Of a stretch of DNA of 64,000 nucleotides, positions 16,032 to 24,822 are shown piece by piece (positions within the stretch are counted from its first letter, which is position 1; each line of letters opens with the position of its first letter). The position numbers and the translations under genes were made by a program. The notes under the pieces are model-generated. The model did not search any database. It was not told where the DNA came from and saw nothing but the letters and a program-made list of their open reading frames with translations. The DNA is from Oricola indica (lineage in GTDB: Bacteria > Pseudomonadota > Alphaproteobacteria > Rhizobiales > Rhizobiaceae), in contig NZ_JAINFJ010000002.1 in assembly GCF_019966595.1 (NCBI RefSeq), positions 517,330 through 581,329 on the forward strand. Direction: 5' to 3'.

Positions 16032-17125
16032 GCCGATCCTGCCGCTTCGTCGTAGCTGGCGTAGAGCGGACCAGAAAGGATTAGGTGGACGGTCATGTCC
16101 GGCAAGTCGGCCGGGCTCGCCTCGGGATGGAAGAGGTAGCTCTCCGTCTCGAGATACTGAACGGCCATGTCGTGTTCTATCGCGGCCATCAAGGCTCCGG
16201 CCGCAAGTACCTTGCTACCGACGGGCGAAAGCACCATGCGGGGTTCATAGGTACCCTTCATGGTGCGATCGAACCGTGTCTTGAGAGTCGAGAGAGTACG
16301 GTAGCAGTCGAGTGGATTGCGTTCGGAGGCGTAGACAACGTCCCGCGGATCCACCTCCCATTCGTCGACGAGGGCGATCCGGTATTCGGAGAGCAGGTCG
16401 TCAGCGCGGCGTGGGTCTCGTGCCGGGAAAGGCAGGAGCGGGCAGATTTTATAACAGCGCCCGATTGCCGTGCCAATCTGGGTGAGCGCGGAGGTGCGTC
16501 CGCGCGCGAGCTGCGGTATCCAGACTTGGGCCAACCCTTGGCCCTCGACCTCAACGGGCAGCGAGAAGCCCTTGACCGATCCGGCACGGCTTGCCGGCAC
16601 ACTCGAGATTTGGTCATCCATTTCGGGGTTCGAGACGATCATGAGGTGGAAGGCGCGGTCGTCGGCCACTTCACAATCCTCGAGCAACATCTTCGCGGCG
16701 GGAAAGCCGATTCCGGTGGAAAGGGCGCTGAGGTCGAGGATGATGTCAGTCACCTCGTCCGCCACGGGATGCTGGCCGAGCAATGTGACGATGCGCGAGC
16801 CACCGACGGGCGCCCCGTCGTCAGCGAACACGTCTACCTTCAAGATGGCGCAGTCGGGGACGATCGCCTTCAGGGCGCTCTCGTTTACGTCGGCCTGTTC
16901 TATCAGAGCCTCCGACGCGCCAGGTCTCTCCTCGCGGATGAAGACGGCGGATAGACGATCGCCGAGTGTGTCCGCGAGCATCTGCGAGATGCGGCGCGAT
17001 CTGGGATCGAAACCTGCCGCTGCAATGAGCAGTACGCGGCGCGATTCATCGGCGAAATAATCAGCCACGAACGCGTCGACCTCGTCATCGAAGTTGGTGA
17101 TGCAGTTCTCCCAATGCTTACGCAT
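16028..17125 (-). CDS. Uncharacterised protein of the PRTase-ATPase operon
   Basis: A 365-residue protein that I do not recognise with confidence. ATG 17125 is chosen because it overlaps the ATPase stop as ATGCGTAA; an upstream ATG at 17158 would give a deeper overlap. The N-terminal part looks like a Rossmann fold: a strand RRVLLIAAAGFDPRS (30-43) followed by alternating strands and helices (AILKVDVFADDG, ITDIILDLSALSTG-like text). Near the end, LSPVGSKVLAAGALMAAIEH and a TESYLF segment recall, distantly, the second half of CARF-type ligand-sensing domains. That resemblance is an inference that needs a structure search. No membrane segment or signal peptide is visible. It lies between the ATPase and the SIS-HAD gene with overlaps at both ends. 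Confidence 0.75.
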   Translation of the reverse strand: MRKHWENCITNFDDEVDAFVADYFADESRRVLLIAAAGFDPRSRRISQMLADTLGDRLSAVFIREERPGASEALIEQADVNESALKAIVPDCAILKVDVFADDGAPVGGSRIVTLLGQHPVADEVTDIILDLSALSTGIGFPAAKMLLEDCEVADDRAFHLMIVSNPEMDDQISSVPASRAGSVKGFSLPVEVEGQGLAQVWIPQLARGRTSALTQIGTAIGRCYKICPLLPFPARDPRRADDLLSEYRIALVDEWEVDPRDVVYASERNPLDCYRTLSTLKTRFDRTMKGTYEPRMVLSPVGSKVLAAGALMAAIEHDMAVQYLETESYLFHPEASPADLPDMTVHLILSGPLYASYDEAAGSA

Positions 17126-19034
17126 TGGCAAGCCCCGCAATCTTGCGGAGGTAGTCAATTTTTTGGGGAAGAAAGCCGCCCCGGTTGAAGGTCAGCCCGT
17201 AGACAAGTCCGGCCGTGCCAGTTAGCTCGATGAGCGCCCAGAGCTTACCACCTTGGCCGTAGTTACGCTCGATAGTGATAGCACCGTTAGCGATGGCGTA
17301 TTTCAGGACCGATCCGAGCTCGTCGTCGAAGGACTGTGCCTCCATCTCCTCCTCGAGGATCGCGATCGCGTTGGCGCCGGCGCCGAGCGGCGCGTTGGGA
17401 AGGAGAGATCCCTCTCGGCAGTCGCGTCCGATCGCGTCGACCATGTCTCGCACTCGTTGGGCATGGGGAAAGGCCCACGAGTCCATGATGGACTTGGCCT
17501 TCTCAATCAGGATCGACTGCTGGTCCCGCGCCGGCAGAGCGAGCGTGGTATTGCGAATTGCCCGAGTCTCGATGTTGGCGACGAGAGCGCCCGCGAATTG
17601 TAGGAAGACCTCAGCGTTCTCGTTGCTGGCATCGCAGACATCGTCGATGCCGTAGTGGAGCGGACGACCGTACTCGTGGTGTAGATGCACGCGGGCGCCG
17701 TGGGCGACGTCGGCATCCGCCTTGAGGGGGCTCTTGGGGTCGGGGTCGATCTCCTCGAACAGCGACGGCGTCAAACGGGCAATACGGACAGCGTAGCGGT
17801 GCAGCAGAATTCGCTTCATCGCCAGCGCGACCTCGGGACCGTCGTCATAGGACTTCGTGCGGCCGATGAAGTCGTCGACGATGTCGTCTATCTCCTTGCG
17901 CCGCGTCGCGCCGATCTTCAGCTTACTCTGATCCTTCGCGACCCGACCCTCGAGCTCCTTGATCTGTCCAGGGCTGAGCTTCGGTGGTTCACTAGGCACG
18001 AGGCGGTCGATGTCGGTGGCATTGCGATTGCGTAGGCCCTCGACCATCGGCAGATATCGTTTGGCCATGTCGCGTGCCATGGTGCGGAATTGTCGGCGTG
18101 AGGCGTCTTTCTTTTCGTTGCCCTGCTGCATTTGGATATCGACAAAGTCGCGACCGGTGGCGCGGTTGTGTGTCGGCTGGCTGGCAGGGGAGCGCATAAC
18201 GGCCCCAGGGCTGAGCGCGTCCAGCCGCATCATCATCCAACGGCCGAATTTCATCTCGCGATGCGAGAGCATGCCGAACATGGCTTCGAGTTGATCGTGG
18301 TGAAGGGCGTGTACGTCGTCGAGCATGACGAGAGGGCTCATCTCGATGATCTCGCCGTTCCACTCGATACTAATCCGACTGATGACGTCGAACGGCGCGT
18401 AGGGTGCCGTAGCTTCTATGGGTAGGTCCTCAAGCTTCGGTGCTCGTAGGCCGGCGCCCACCGAGTAGATCGCGCGCTGGACGGCGAGCGCACGATCGCG
18501 GATGCCGGCGGCGGACAGGCCGCCGATCTGCTCGAGATGGGCCTCGTAGTCGGCGCGGGGGATGAATTCGATTGCGTCGAGCCCTCGAGTCTTGTTTGCC
18601 GTGAGGTTTCGGATGAGGCCCAGCATGGCACGAGCCTGGACGAGCCAGAAGGCGAGTTTGGTCTTGACGTTGGGATCGTAAGGAAGCTCCCAGAAATCCC
18701 GGTACTCGGATTCCATCGGCACTCGCACGGCTGCCACTTTCGGTTTCCCGTTCTTTAGGAAGCCGGCCTGCGCGAGCGCATTTGCGAGTGTGCGGTTAGT
18801 GGAGTTGGTCTCGTCCTTGAGGATGGTCTCCACCATCCTGAACTCGGCCAGCGTGGCGAGCATTGTCTTACCGCTACCTGGTGCGCCGATGATGCGGACC
18901 GGCACCTCGAACATATCGTCCTTATTCCGGCTGGTCGCGAGGAACGTGGTGAGCGGCGCGGGACTGACGATCGAGAGGAAGGATTCGTCCTCCCGGACGT
19001 ATTCGGTTGCGCGACGGAGGAAGGGATTCGCCAT
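17118..19034 (-). CDS. ORC/CDC6-like P-loop ATPase of a putative conflict system
   Basis: A 638-residue STAND/AAA-type ATPase. The start MANPFLRRATEYV at 19034 lies four bases after the PRTase-like stop; an upstream ATG at 19097 would overlap that gene by 59 bases and is less likely. Walker A is GAPGSGKT at residues 50-57. Walker B is in SPLVMLDDVHALHHDQL, and a sensor-like strand follows in FGRWMMMRLDAL. The remaining half is helical, with an acidic/basic linker region (KELEGRVAKDQSKLKIGATR). Proteins beginning with an NPF motif and this P-loop are, to my recollection, named ORC-CDC6 family ATPases and occur beside PRTase-like proteins in bacterial conflict islands. It is the probable sensor/effector switch of the operon. 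Confidence 0.85.
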   Translation of the reverse strand: MANPFLRRATEYVREDESFLSIVSPAPLTTFLATSRNKDDMFEVPVRIIGAPGSGKTMLATLAEFRMVETILKDETNSTNRTLANALAQAGFLKNGKPKVAAVRVPMESEYRDFWELPYDPNVKTKLAFWLVQARAMLGLIRNLTANKTRGLDAIEFIPRADYEAHLEQIGGLSAAGIRDRALAVQRAIYSVGAGLRAPKLEDLPIEATAPYAPFDVISRISIEWNGEIIEMSPLVMLDDVHALHHDQLEAMFGMLSHREMKFGRWMMMRLDALSPGAVMRSPASQPTHNRATGRDFVDIQMQQGNEKKDASRRQFRTMARDMAKRYLPMVEGLRNRNATDIDRLVPSEPPKLSPGQIKELEGRVAKDQSKLKIGATRRKEIDDIVDDFIGRTKSYDDGPEVALAMKRILLHRYAVRIARLTPSLFEEIDPDPKSPLKADADVAHGARVHLHHEYGRPLHYGIDDVCDASNENAEVFLQFAGALVANIETRAIRNTTLALPARDQQSILIEKAKSIMDSWAFPHAQRVRDMVDAIGRDCREGSLLPNAPLGAGANAIAILEEEMEAQSFDDELGSVLKYAIANGAITIERNYGQGGKLWALIELTGTAGLVYGLTFNRGGFLPQKIDYLRKIAGLANA

Positions 19035-19038
19035 AGGA

Positions 19039-20205
19039 TCAGCCGTGCCTGTCGCGACGGAAAAAAAGTGGCTGCATAGGCTCGCCGAGCGTGCCATCGG
19101 TCTCCGCCCATAAGATCGGGATGGCGTTGTTTGGTGTGTTATGCTCGAGGATCAGTGGCAGGGCGCAGTCCGCATAGCCATACTTCATGTCGGTCTGGCC
19201 CGCCTCCTTGCAGTGCGGCTCCAGACGCTTGAACAGGGCGTGATCGTAGTAGCGCCTGCACAAGTCCACGATAGGACCATCGGTGGGCTTGGTCGGCGTT
19301 GCTGCTCTGGTCTCCTTGTCGATCGCGGCTACCCTGAGATCGCTTGGCAACAGCATCCCCTCGGTAATTAGGGTGCTCCCAAAGCTCTTGTTCTTCAGTC
19401 TCTCGTTCGCCTCGGTGACGCGCTCGACTAGGGCGTCATGCGCCTGCTTAGTCGACACGTAATGGTGGATGTGGAGCGTGTAGCCGTCCGTCAGAGGGAA
19501 ATCGTCCTTCAGACGTTTCTTGGCGTCCTGGACGATCTTTTCGAATTTGTAAAGCTTGCCCTTGGGCTTTCCGTCCGGAAAGCGAATGAAGGTAGTTCCG
19601 GAGGCGGTGAAATCGTCGATCAGGTAGACGTCGTCGAAGCGGGCTTCAGCCCCTTGTTTCTTTTTCAGGTCATCAGCTAGGCTTTTCCACTTTTCATCGT
19701 CCACGTTCATCATCGGAATGACCTGTTCCTGCGAAAGGCGTCCGGCGTTTGCCCGACGGAGGACGTCGATGCGGCTGCCGTCACTGAGCCCAACGAATAG
19801 ACAGCGGCGCAGACGCCTCCTGAAAGCCACCGCGGCTTCCGCTGTCTTCCACACCTCGTAGGGCTTAATACCGAGTTCCTCACCGACGGAGCAGCGTAGG
19901 TAGGGCGTTACCGTCTCCGGAATGAAAGTCTCGATGACGCGTTGCATCTCGAGCGTCGAGATGTAGACGAGGCGAGTCTTGACGAAATGGTAGGCAGTGG
20001 CACGATCCGCCTCAGCGAAATGGCGCAGCCATGATACGAGACTTTCGAGGAAGCGAACACCGGCTCGGAAATCCGAATAGCCGTCGTATTTCATCGACGA
20101 AATGAGGCGTAGCCACGCATACTCTTCGGTAGCGACCTCATTGTCCCATTTCATCACATCGGCCAGTAAATTCAGCGCAAGCGTATTGATCATCGAAGTG
20201 AACAT
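19039..20205 (-). CDS. Phosphoribosyltransferase-like protein (PRTase-CE type)
   Basis: A 388-residue protein, first gene of the operon. The type-I PRTase PRPP loop is visible as VYLIDDFTASGTTF (residues 193-206): hydrophobic strand, two acids, small residues and Thr. A preceding strand CLFVGLSDGSRIDVL could be part of the same fold, and the first 130 residues form a helical N-terminal domain. PRTases attach ribose-5-phosphate from PRPP to bases; the conflict-associated PRTase-CE group is paired with ORC/CDC6-like ATPases, a family name I give from memory. ATG 20205 has AAGG close upstream; ATG at codon 5 is possible. The C-terminal 100 residues contain several Cys and Asp residues (CRRYYDHALFKRLEPHC). 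Confidence 0.8.
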   Translation of the reverse strand: MFTSMINTLALNLLADVMKWDNEVATEEYAWLRLISSMKYDGYSDFRAGVRFLESLVSWLRHFAEADRATAYHFVKTRLVYISTLEMQRVIETFIPETVTPYLRCSVGEELGIKPYEVWKTAEAAVAFRRRLRRCLFVGLSDGSRIDVLRRANAGRLSQEQVIPMMNVDDEKWKSLADDLKKKQGAEARFDDVYLIDDFTASGTTFIRFPDGKPKGKLYKFEKIVQDAKKRLKDDFPLTDGYTLHIHHYVSTKQAHDALVERVTEANERLKNKSFGSTLITEGMLLPSDLRVAAIDKETRAATPTKPTDGPIVDLCRRYYDHALFKRLEPHCKEAGQTDMKYGYADCALPLILEHNTPNNAIPILWAETDGTLGEPMQPLFFRRDRHG

Positions 20206-20243
20206 ACCTTGGCGATGAATATTATATGGTCTTCGATCCTTAG

Positions 20244-20306
20244 AGAATCAGGCGGGATTCTTGCGCTCATAAAAATATTATAGTGTGGGAAACTGCTATT
20301 CGCCAA
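20244..20306 (-). promoter_or_regulatory. Promoter and dyad operator of the five-gene operon
   Basis: On the minus strand, TTGGCG (20306-20301) and TATAAT (20282-20277) form a promoter with 18-base spacing. Downstream of it, AGAATC (20244-20249) and GATTCT (20256-20261) form a perfect 6-bp inverted repeat suited to a repressor. The word AATATTATA occurs twice (20218-20226 and 20274-20282), giving a second TATAAT close to the start codon. The remainder of 20307-20593 holds no convincing gene. Confidence 0.45.
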
Positions 20307-20593
20307 TCCGATCTAAGCCATTTTTAGAAGGCATTCAGCCCATCAATGCAATGCGACTACCACGCCAATATGACCAGCGCGTCGGGAACTCGCGTACTTC
20401 GCGATCCAGTCGTGATTGGCGAAATAGTACACGCTCCGCCCGCAACGCTCGGAGCGGATTAGATCCGCGTGGACGATGCGTGTCTGATTAAAGGGCATGC
20501 TGGCATAAGAGCTGTCGGTCGACAACAGCCCCAAAACAGACATTTCGGTGTGCCAAATGAAATGTCGCACAACGGGCACTCTATAAACCATTG

Positions 20594-21241
20594 TCATTCC
20601 CAGTCGATCTCGAAATGACGCCTGAGATCAACCACCGCCCTTTCCGATAGCGGCAACGCACCGAGGTTGCGGGTCAATAGCGTGAGACGGGCGACCTCCT
20701 CCAGTTCTTCGGCTGCGTAGACTGCAGCCTGCAAATCTTTGGCCGCCACGACAGGACCGTGATTGGCAAGCAGCACTGAGGAGCGTTTTCCGACAAGTCC
20801 CCGAACCGCCTCTCCCATGGCTGGGTCACCCGGCCGGAAATATGGCAGGAGCTTCACTTTACCGAGACGCATTACGGAATAGGCCGTCAGCGGCTCGAAA
20901 ACGCAGTCCGCATCGATCTCCGGTAGCATGGAAACAGCAACGGAATGGGTGGAGTGAAGATGCACGACCGCGCCGGTTTTGGCGCCGCGCGTATCGTAGA
21001 AGGCCGAGTGCAGCGGCAACTCCTTGGTGGGTTTGTCTCCTTCCACATAGGCAAAGTCGCTTCCGAGCTTCGTAAGCTGGGCGGGATCGAGCGAACCGAA
21101 GCTTGCCCCGGTCGGTGTTACGAGGAAACCGCCCTCGATTCGTGCCGAAATGTTGCCGGAACTCCCGTTGGTAAGGCCTCGGTCGAAAAGCGAGCGCGCC
21201 AATCGGCAGATTTCTTCCCTCGCCTTGCTTTCATCGCTCAT
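20594..21241 (-). CDS. otnC: 3-oxo-tetronate 4-phosphate decarboxylase (class II aldolase family)
   Basis: A 215-residue class II aldolase/adducin protein. It would decarboxylate 3-oxo-tetronate 4-phosphate to dihydroxyacetone phosphate. The fold signatures are GLTNGSSGNISAR (phosphate loop), LPLHSAFYDTR (catalytic acid region), VVHLHSTHSVAVS (metal-binding His pair) and LLANHGPVV (third His). It overlaps the kinase gene (ATGA) and is the last gene of the catabolic operon. OtnC functions are normally paired with OtnK, as here, which makes the assignment stronger than for a lone class II aldolase. Confidence 0.9.
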   Translation of the reverse strand: MSDESKAREEICRLARSLFDRGLTNGSSGNISARIEGGFLVTPTGASFGSLDPAQLTKLGSDFAYVEGDKPTKELPLHSAFYDTRGAKTGAVVHLHSTHSVAVSMLPEIDADCVFEPLTAYSVMRLGKVKLLPYFRPGDPAMGEAVRGLVGKRSSVLLANHGPVVAAKDLQAAVYAAEELEEVARLTLLTRNLGALPLSERAVVDLRRHFEIDWE

Positions 21242-22479
21242 CCGCCGGTTCCTTCCAAAATGTTCGCTGCCCTCGAGAAGAAATCGCGTGATCCGAAATT
21301 TCCGGATTTCAACGCCAACGCAAGGTCCCTGCCCGCGACGCGCAGCGCGGGAACGCCCGGCGATATCTCCGGCCCGATTTTCAGTGCCGACATGCCGAGC
21401 GCCTTCACGACCGCACCAGACGTCTCGCCGCCCGCAGAGACGATCCGGCGATATCCGCGTTCCACAGCCGCTGCCGCCAACTTGCCAAAAAACGCTTCAA
21501 GCACGTCGGCGCTTCGTTCCCGACCGTATCGCTTTTGCGCATCCTCGACCTCTTCAGGTGAGGCGGAACTGTAAATTAGCGGAAGTCCCATCTGCCGATC
21601 AGCCCAGTCGAGCACCGATGTGACAGTATCGGCATCTGAAAGCAGCTTGCCGACTTCGATTTTCATCGCGGGTTCGCCGGCTACGATGTGCGTATCGATT
21701 TGCTCGCGCGTCGCCCGCGAGCACGAGCCGGAAAAAACGATCGCGCGCCCGCGAACACCCTTCCAAATATCCGCATCGCCTGTGCACCCCAGTACCGCCG
21801 GCAGGCCAAGCGCAAGCCCGGAACCGCCGGTCAACAGATCGAAACCGCTTCCCGCCTCCGCGAGCGTCAAGAGATCCCGGTCCTCAATCGCGTCGGCGAC
21901 AACCAGTTGCATACCGCCGGCAGTAAGGCGCAGCATCTCCGCCCGCGCCTCATCGGGATCGTCTTGTCGCGGGAGGTGACCTATTCCAAGAGTTGTTTGC
22001 CTTGCCAGCCAACGCTTAAGATCCGGATCCGTCATCGGCGTGAGCGGATGGTTTTCCATACCGCTTTCGCTCAATAACCGGTCTCCGACAAACAAATGTC
22101 CCTGGTAAATTGTTCGCCCCGTTGCGGGAAACGCGGGGCACACAAGTACCGGATTTGACGTGGCAATGGCGTCAACCAACGCTTCGATGACTGGTCCGAT
22201 ATTGCCTTGCGGTGTCGAATCGAATGTCGAGCAATATTTGAAAAAGAACAGTCGGCATCCTTGTTCCTTTAGCCATGCGTAGGCCGCCAGAGACTGTTCG
22301 ACCGCTTCCTCCCGCGGTACGGAGCGCGTCTTGAGCGCAACGATCCCCGCCTCGACGGCTGGAGCCGCCTTCTCATTTGGAACACCGACATATTGGACTG
22401 TGCGCATCCCGCCACGCGCCAGCGTGAGTCCGAGATCGGACGAGCCGGTAAAATCATCGCCGATCGCACCGAGGATCAT
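21238..22479 (-). CDS. otnK: 3-oxo-tetronate kinase
   Basis: A 413-residue four-carbon acid sugar kinase (DUF1537 family) that phosphorylates 3-oxo-tetronate at O-4 using ATP. The N-terminal substrate domain begins IGDDFTGSSDLGLTLARGG, with FFKYCSTFDSTPQGNIGPV as the second hallmark. The C-terminal nucleotide-binding domain shows SGSCSRATREQID and AGGETSGAVVKALG. Length is normal for the family. ATGA overlaps join it to otnC downstream and to the RbsD-like gene upstream. Related DUF1537 enzymes act on D-threonate, D-erythronate or 3-oxo-isoapionate, so the exact acid cannot be fixed, but the otnC partner favours 3-oxo-tetronate. Confidence 0.9.
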   Translation of the reverse strand: MILGAIGDDFTGSSDLGLTLARGGMRTVQYVGVPNEKAAPAVEAGIVALKTRSVPREEAVEQSLAAYAWLKEQGCRLFFFKYCSTFDSTPQGNIGPVIEALVDAIATSNPVLVCPAFPATGRTIYQGHLFVGDRLLSESGMENHPLTPMTDPDLKRWLARQTTLGIGHLPRQDDPDEARAEMLRLTAGGMQLVVADAIEDRDLLTLAEAGSGFDLLTGGSGLALGLPAVLGCTGDADIWKGVRGRAIVFSGSCSRATREQIDTHIVAGEPAMKIEVGKLLSDADTVTSVLDWADRQMGLPLIYSSASPEEVEDAQKRYGRERSADVLEAFFGKLAAAAVERGYRRIVSAGGETSGAVVKALGMSALKIGPEISPGVPALRVAGRDLALALKSGNFGSRDFFSRAANILEGTGG

Positions 22480-23018
22480 CTCGGCTCTCCAGTCCCGGAT
22501 GGGTGATCGCCTTGCGCCTGCGGCGATCCGGAAAGATGCGAAAGCTGCAGATCGTGACGCTCACGCCATTCTGCCGGCATTTTCCCCCCCGTCGATGCGA
22601 CCCAGTCGACGAAGGGTATGCCGGCGACCAGACCCACATTTCCGAACGGCGTCCAGCCCCCTGTGCGAACGACGTATTTGGCGCTCTGCCCGCCTTCGTC
22701 GTGAAACCAGTCGTTAGACTTCGTGTCGATCAGTGCGTCGGGAAAGATGCGATGAACGCCATCAACATAGGGCTGGTTGTATTGCCGTGCGTCTTCGATC
22801 AGAATGAGCTTCTCAACCCACATTTCCGTGCGGATCGCCGAAAGCACCTGTTCCGGCGACGGGCATGATGGAGCAACCGCAACGTCAATGACCCGCCCCT
22901 GATCCCGCAACTCCGCGGCTATCGGAAAAGCTGCGCCGACAACGAGCATGAGGTCGTAATGCCCCATTTCCGCGATGGCGCGCGCGAGCTGCGGGTGCAA
23001 GATTCCACCCTTCTTCAT
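22476..23018 (-). CDS. RbsD/FucU-family sugar mutarotase
   Basis: A 180-residue RbsD/FucU protein, which interconverts anomeric or ring forms of a free sugar. KKGGILHPQLARAIAEMGHYD contains the conserved catalytic His (in GHYD), IDVAVAPSCPSPEQVLSAI is the substrate-loop region, and RTGGWTPFGNVGLVAGIPF is the family C-terminal signature. It is about 40 residues longer than E. coli RbsD, with an extra polar tail after residue 150. It is fused by overlaps into the operon beside a Gfo/Idh/MocA dehydrogenase and a lactonase, which fits a mutarotase acting before sugar oxidation. Confidence 0.87.
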   Translation of the reverse strand: MKKGGILHPQLARAIAEMGHYDLMLVVGAAFPIAAELRDQGRVIDVAVAPSCPSPEQVLSAIRTEMWVEKLILIEDARQYNQPYVDGVHRIFPDALIDTKSNDWFHDEGGQSAKYVVRTGGWTPFGNVGLVAGIPFVDWVASTGGKMPAEWRERHDLQLSHLSGSPQAQGDHPSGTGEPR

Positions 23019-24007
23019 TCGGCGCCTCCGAGTTCATAGATCTGCGCGACCTGCAGGAGTATTTGCAGATGATCGGTTGGCGAGGTTGCAAACGGCGTCC
23101 CTCTTGCAAGCGCATCCACGAAGTGCCGGATCGCTGCATCATAGGATGCCTGGTAGTTCTGATCGTGATCGACGCCAAGTTTGAGCGGCGTATCGCCGAA
23201 AAGCTGCAGCCGCGCCCCGTTGAGGACGATACGGCCTCCGCTCCCGATAATCTGCAGATAATCCTGCGGCCTTGCCGGATATCCTTCGGCGCTGAGCGAT
23301 GCATTGATCGTTCCGAAAACGTCGTCGGCCGCCATGACGATCGTAGCGGTGTCTTCGCCCATCACCGCGTCACTCAACCGTGCGAGATCGGCAGACCGCA
23401 CGCTCAGGGGCCCCAAAAGCGCCTGCAGCATATCGAGGTGATGGATCAGGAGTTCCAGCACGATCAGGCGCGGCATCTTTGCCATAAATGGCTGACGCAC
23501 CAGTGCAGGCGGAGCCTCATCGCCGCGTGGCAGCAGGCCGGAACTGAACACGTTCAACAGGAATTGGCGCGGTCTCCCGATACTCTCGGAATGGAGCCAC
23601 TCATTGATCTGCTGAAAATGGGGGCGGAACCTCCAGTTTTCATGGATCATCACGCGTGTCGATTCCCCCTCCAGTCGCCGAGTGATTTCGCGCGCATCAT
23701 CGAGGGAGGAGGCCAACGGCTTTTGACAGAGAATGCCGGTGAGATGGTGCGAGCACCCCAGTTCGATCAGTGCACCGTGCGTATCGACAGGCGTCGCTAT
23801 GTCCAGCGCATCCGGAGTGGCGTTGGCCAACATCTCCGCAGGGTCGGCGAAAACCGCCGGGATCGAGAATTGGCTGGCACGCTGCTTCGCCGCCTCGATG
23901 TCCGGATCGGCGATCGCCACGAGTTCGACATCCGGCACCCGCGACCACGCGAGGAGGTGATGCCTGCTGACCATCCCTGCCCCGGCCAGAGCGACGCGAA
24001 GTGTCAT
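23015..24007 (-). CDS. Gfo/Idh/MocA-family sugar dehydrogenase
   Basis: A 330-residue NAD(P)-dependent oxidoreductase. The Rossmann start VALAGAGMVSRHHLLAW carries the Gly-rich loop, VAIADPDIEAAKQRA supplies the ribose-binding acid, and the usual EKP motif appears as LCQKPLA, a Glu-to-Gln change at a position that is often conserved. HENWRFRPHFQQ and the His pair in LELLIHHLDMLQAL belong to the catalytic domain. Within this operon it is the best candidate to oxidise the imported sugar to an aldonolactone, which the adjacent COG3618 amidohydrolase would hydrolyse. The substrate is not determinable from sequence. Confidence 0.88.
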   Translation of the reverse strand: MTLRVALAGAGMVSRHHLLAWSRVPDVELVAIADPDIEAAKQRASQFSIPAVFADPAEMLANATPDALDIATPVDTHGALIELGCSHHLTGILCQKPLASSLDDAREITRRLEGESTRVMIHENWRFRPHFQQINEWLHSESIGRPRQFLLNVFSSGLLPRGDEAPPALVRQPFMAKMPRLIVLELLIHHLDMLQALLGPLSVRSADLARLSDAVMGEDTATIVMAADDVFGTINASLSAEGYPARPQDYLQIIGSGGRIVLNGARLQLFGDTPLKLGVDHDQNYQASYDAAIRHFVDALARGTPFATSPTDHLQILLQVAQIYELGGAE

Positions 24008-24822
24008 GTTCCGCTCCCCAGTCCGAAAAGCCGCGCCGGCGTGTCACACAGAATCATCCGTCTGGCGGCAGGGTCACTCACCCAATGCGACAAGATCGCA
24101 CGTGTCTCCGCGTAGGCAGGCCGATACCGTGCGCCGACAAAAGGCCAGTCCGAGCCCCACACGCAGGCATCCGGCCCGAATGCTGTCAGCAATTCGTTTG
24201 CGAAGGGCGCAAGCTCGTTGTGGGGGAATGGCATTCGCGAGAGACGAAATGCGCCCGACAACTTGACCGCATGCCGCTTTTCGCTTGCCAGCGATAACAA
24301 TGCCTCAAAGCCCGGCTGTTTCGTACCAAGCGTGGGATCTGGATATCCCAGGTGGTCGAAGATCAGCCGTGCCCCCGAAGCGCACAACACGGGCAAGTAT
24401 TCCTGCAGCCGCGCGGCCGGGCACTGGACCTCCACCCACACGCCGGTGGCAGCCGCGTCCTTCAATGCGGCGGCGAGAGCCGGATCGTCTGGAGCCATCG
24501 CGCCGTTGACAATATTCAGTCGGATCCCGCTAAAACCGCGGCCATCCCGGGGCGTCGTCACTGCCGCGATCAGCCCAAACCTTCCCGGATGGCGTCTTGC
24601 CGCGTCAACCATCGCCGCGGCATCTGCACCGTAGCAACTGGGCTGCACCAAAAGCGCGGCGTCGATGTCATGCTGCGTCATTATCTCGCTAAACTGCTCC
24701 AGCGTCCCCTGCTCGGCCTCGGTTGGGAAATAACCGCCCGAGGTCGGGCAATAAGGAAATCGCGTCCGGTCCACGATATGGACATGGCAGTCGATCCCCG
24801 GCTCGCCCTGTGTATTCAGCAT
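24004..24822 (-). CDS. COG3618-type amidohydrolase, probable sugar-acid lactonase
   Basis: A 272-residue TIM-barrel hydrolase of the 2-pyrone-4,6-dicarboxylate lactonase/fuconolactonase group. Metal and substrate motifs visible are IDCHVHIVD near the start, FDHLGYPD in the middle and WGSDWPFVGA near the end, whose Asp is the catalytic base. Members hydrolyse lactones of sugar acids or pyrone dicarboxylate. It overlaps the Gfo/Idh/MocA dehydrogenase by ATGA, and the pair makes a plausible oxidation-hydrolysis couple. It overlaps the upstream D-2-hydroxyacid dehydrogenase by seven bases. Confidence 0.87.
   Translation of the reverse strand: MLNTQGEPGIDCHVHIVDRTRFPYCPTSGGYFPTEAEQGTLEQFSEIMTQHDIDAALLVQPSCYGADAAAMVDAARRHPGRFGLIAAVTTPRDGRGFSGIRLNIVNGAMAPDDPALAAALKDAAATGVWVEVQCPAARLQEYLPVLCASGARLIFDHLGYPDPTLGTKQPGFEALLSLASEKRHAVKLSGAFRLSRMPFPHNELAPFANELLTAFGPDACVWGSDWPFVGARYRPAYAETRAILSHWVSDPAARRMILCDTPARLFGLGSGT

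Noticed and set aside
20343-20597. 84-codon minus-strand frame overlapping the otnC stop as ATGA
   Set aside because: The overlap is suggestive, but the sequence shows no family signature and its codon usage is unlike the operon. It may still be a fragment of a small DNA-binding gene.
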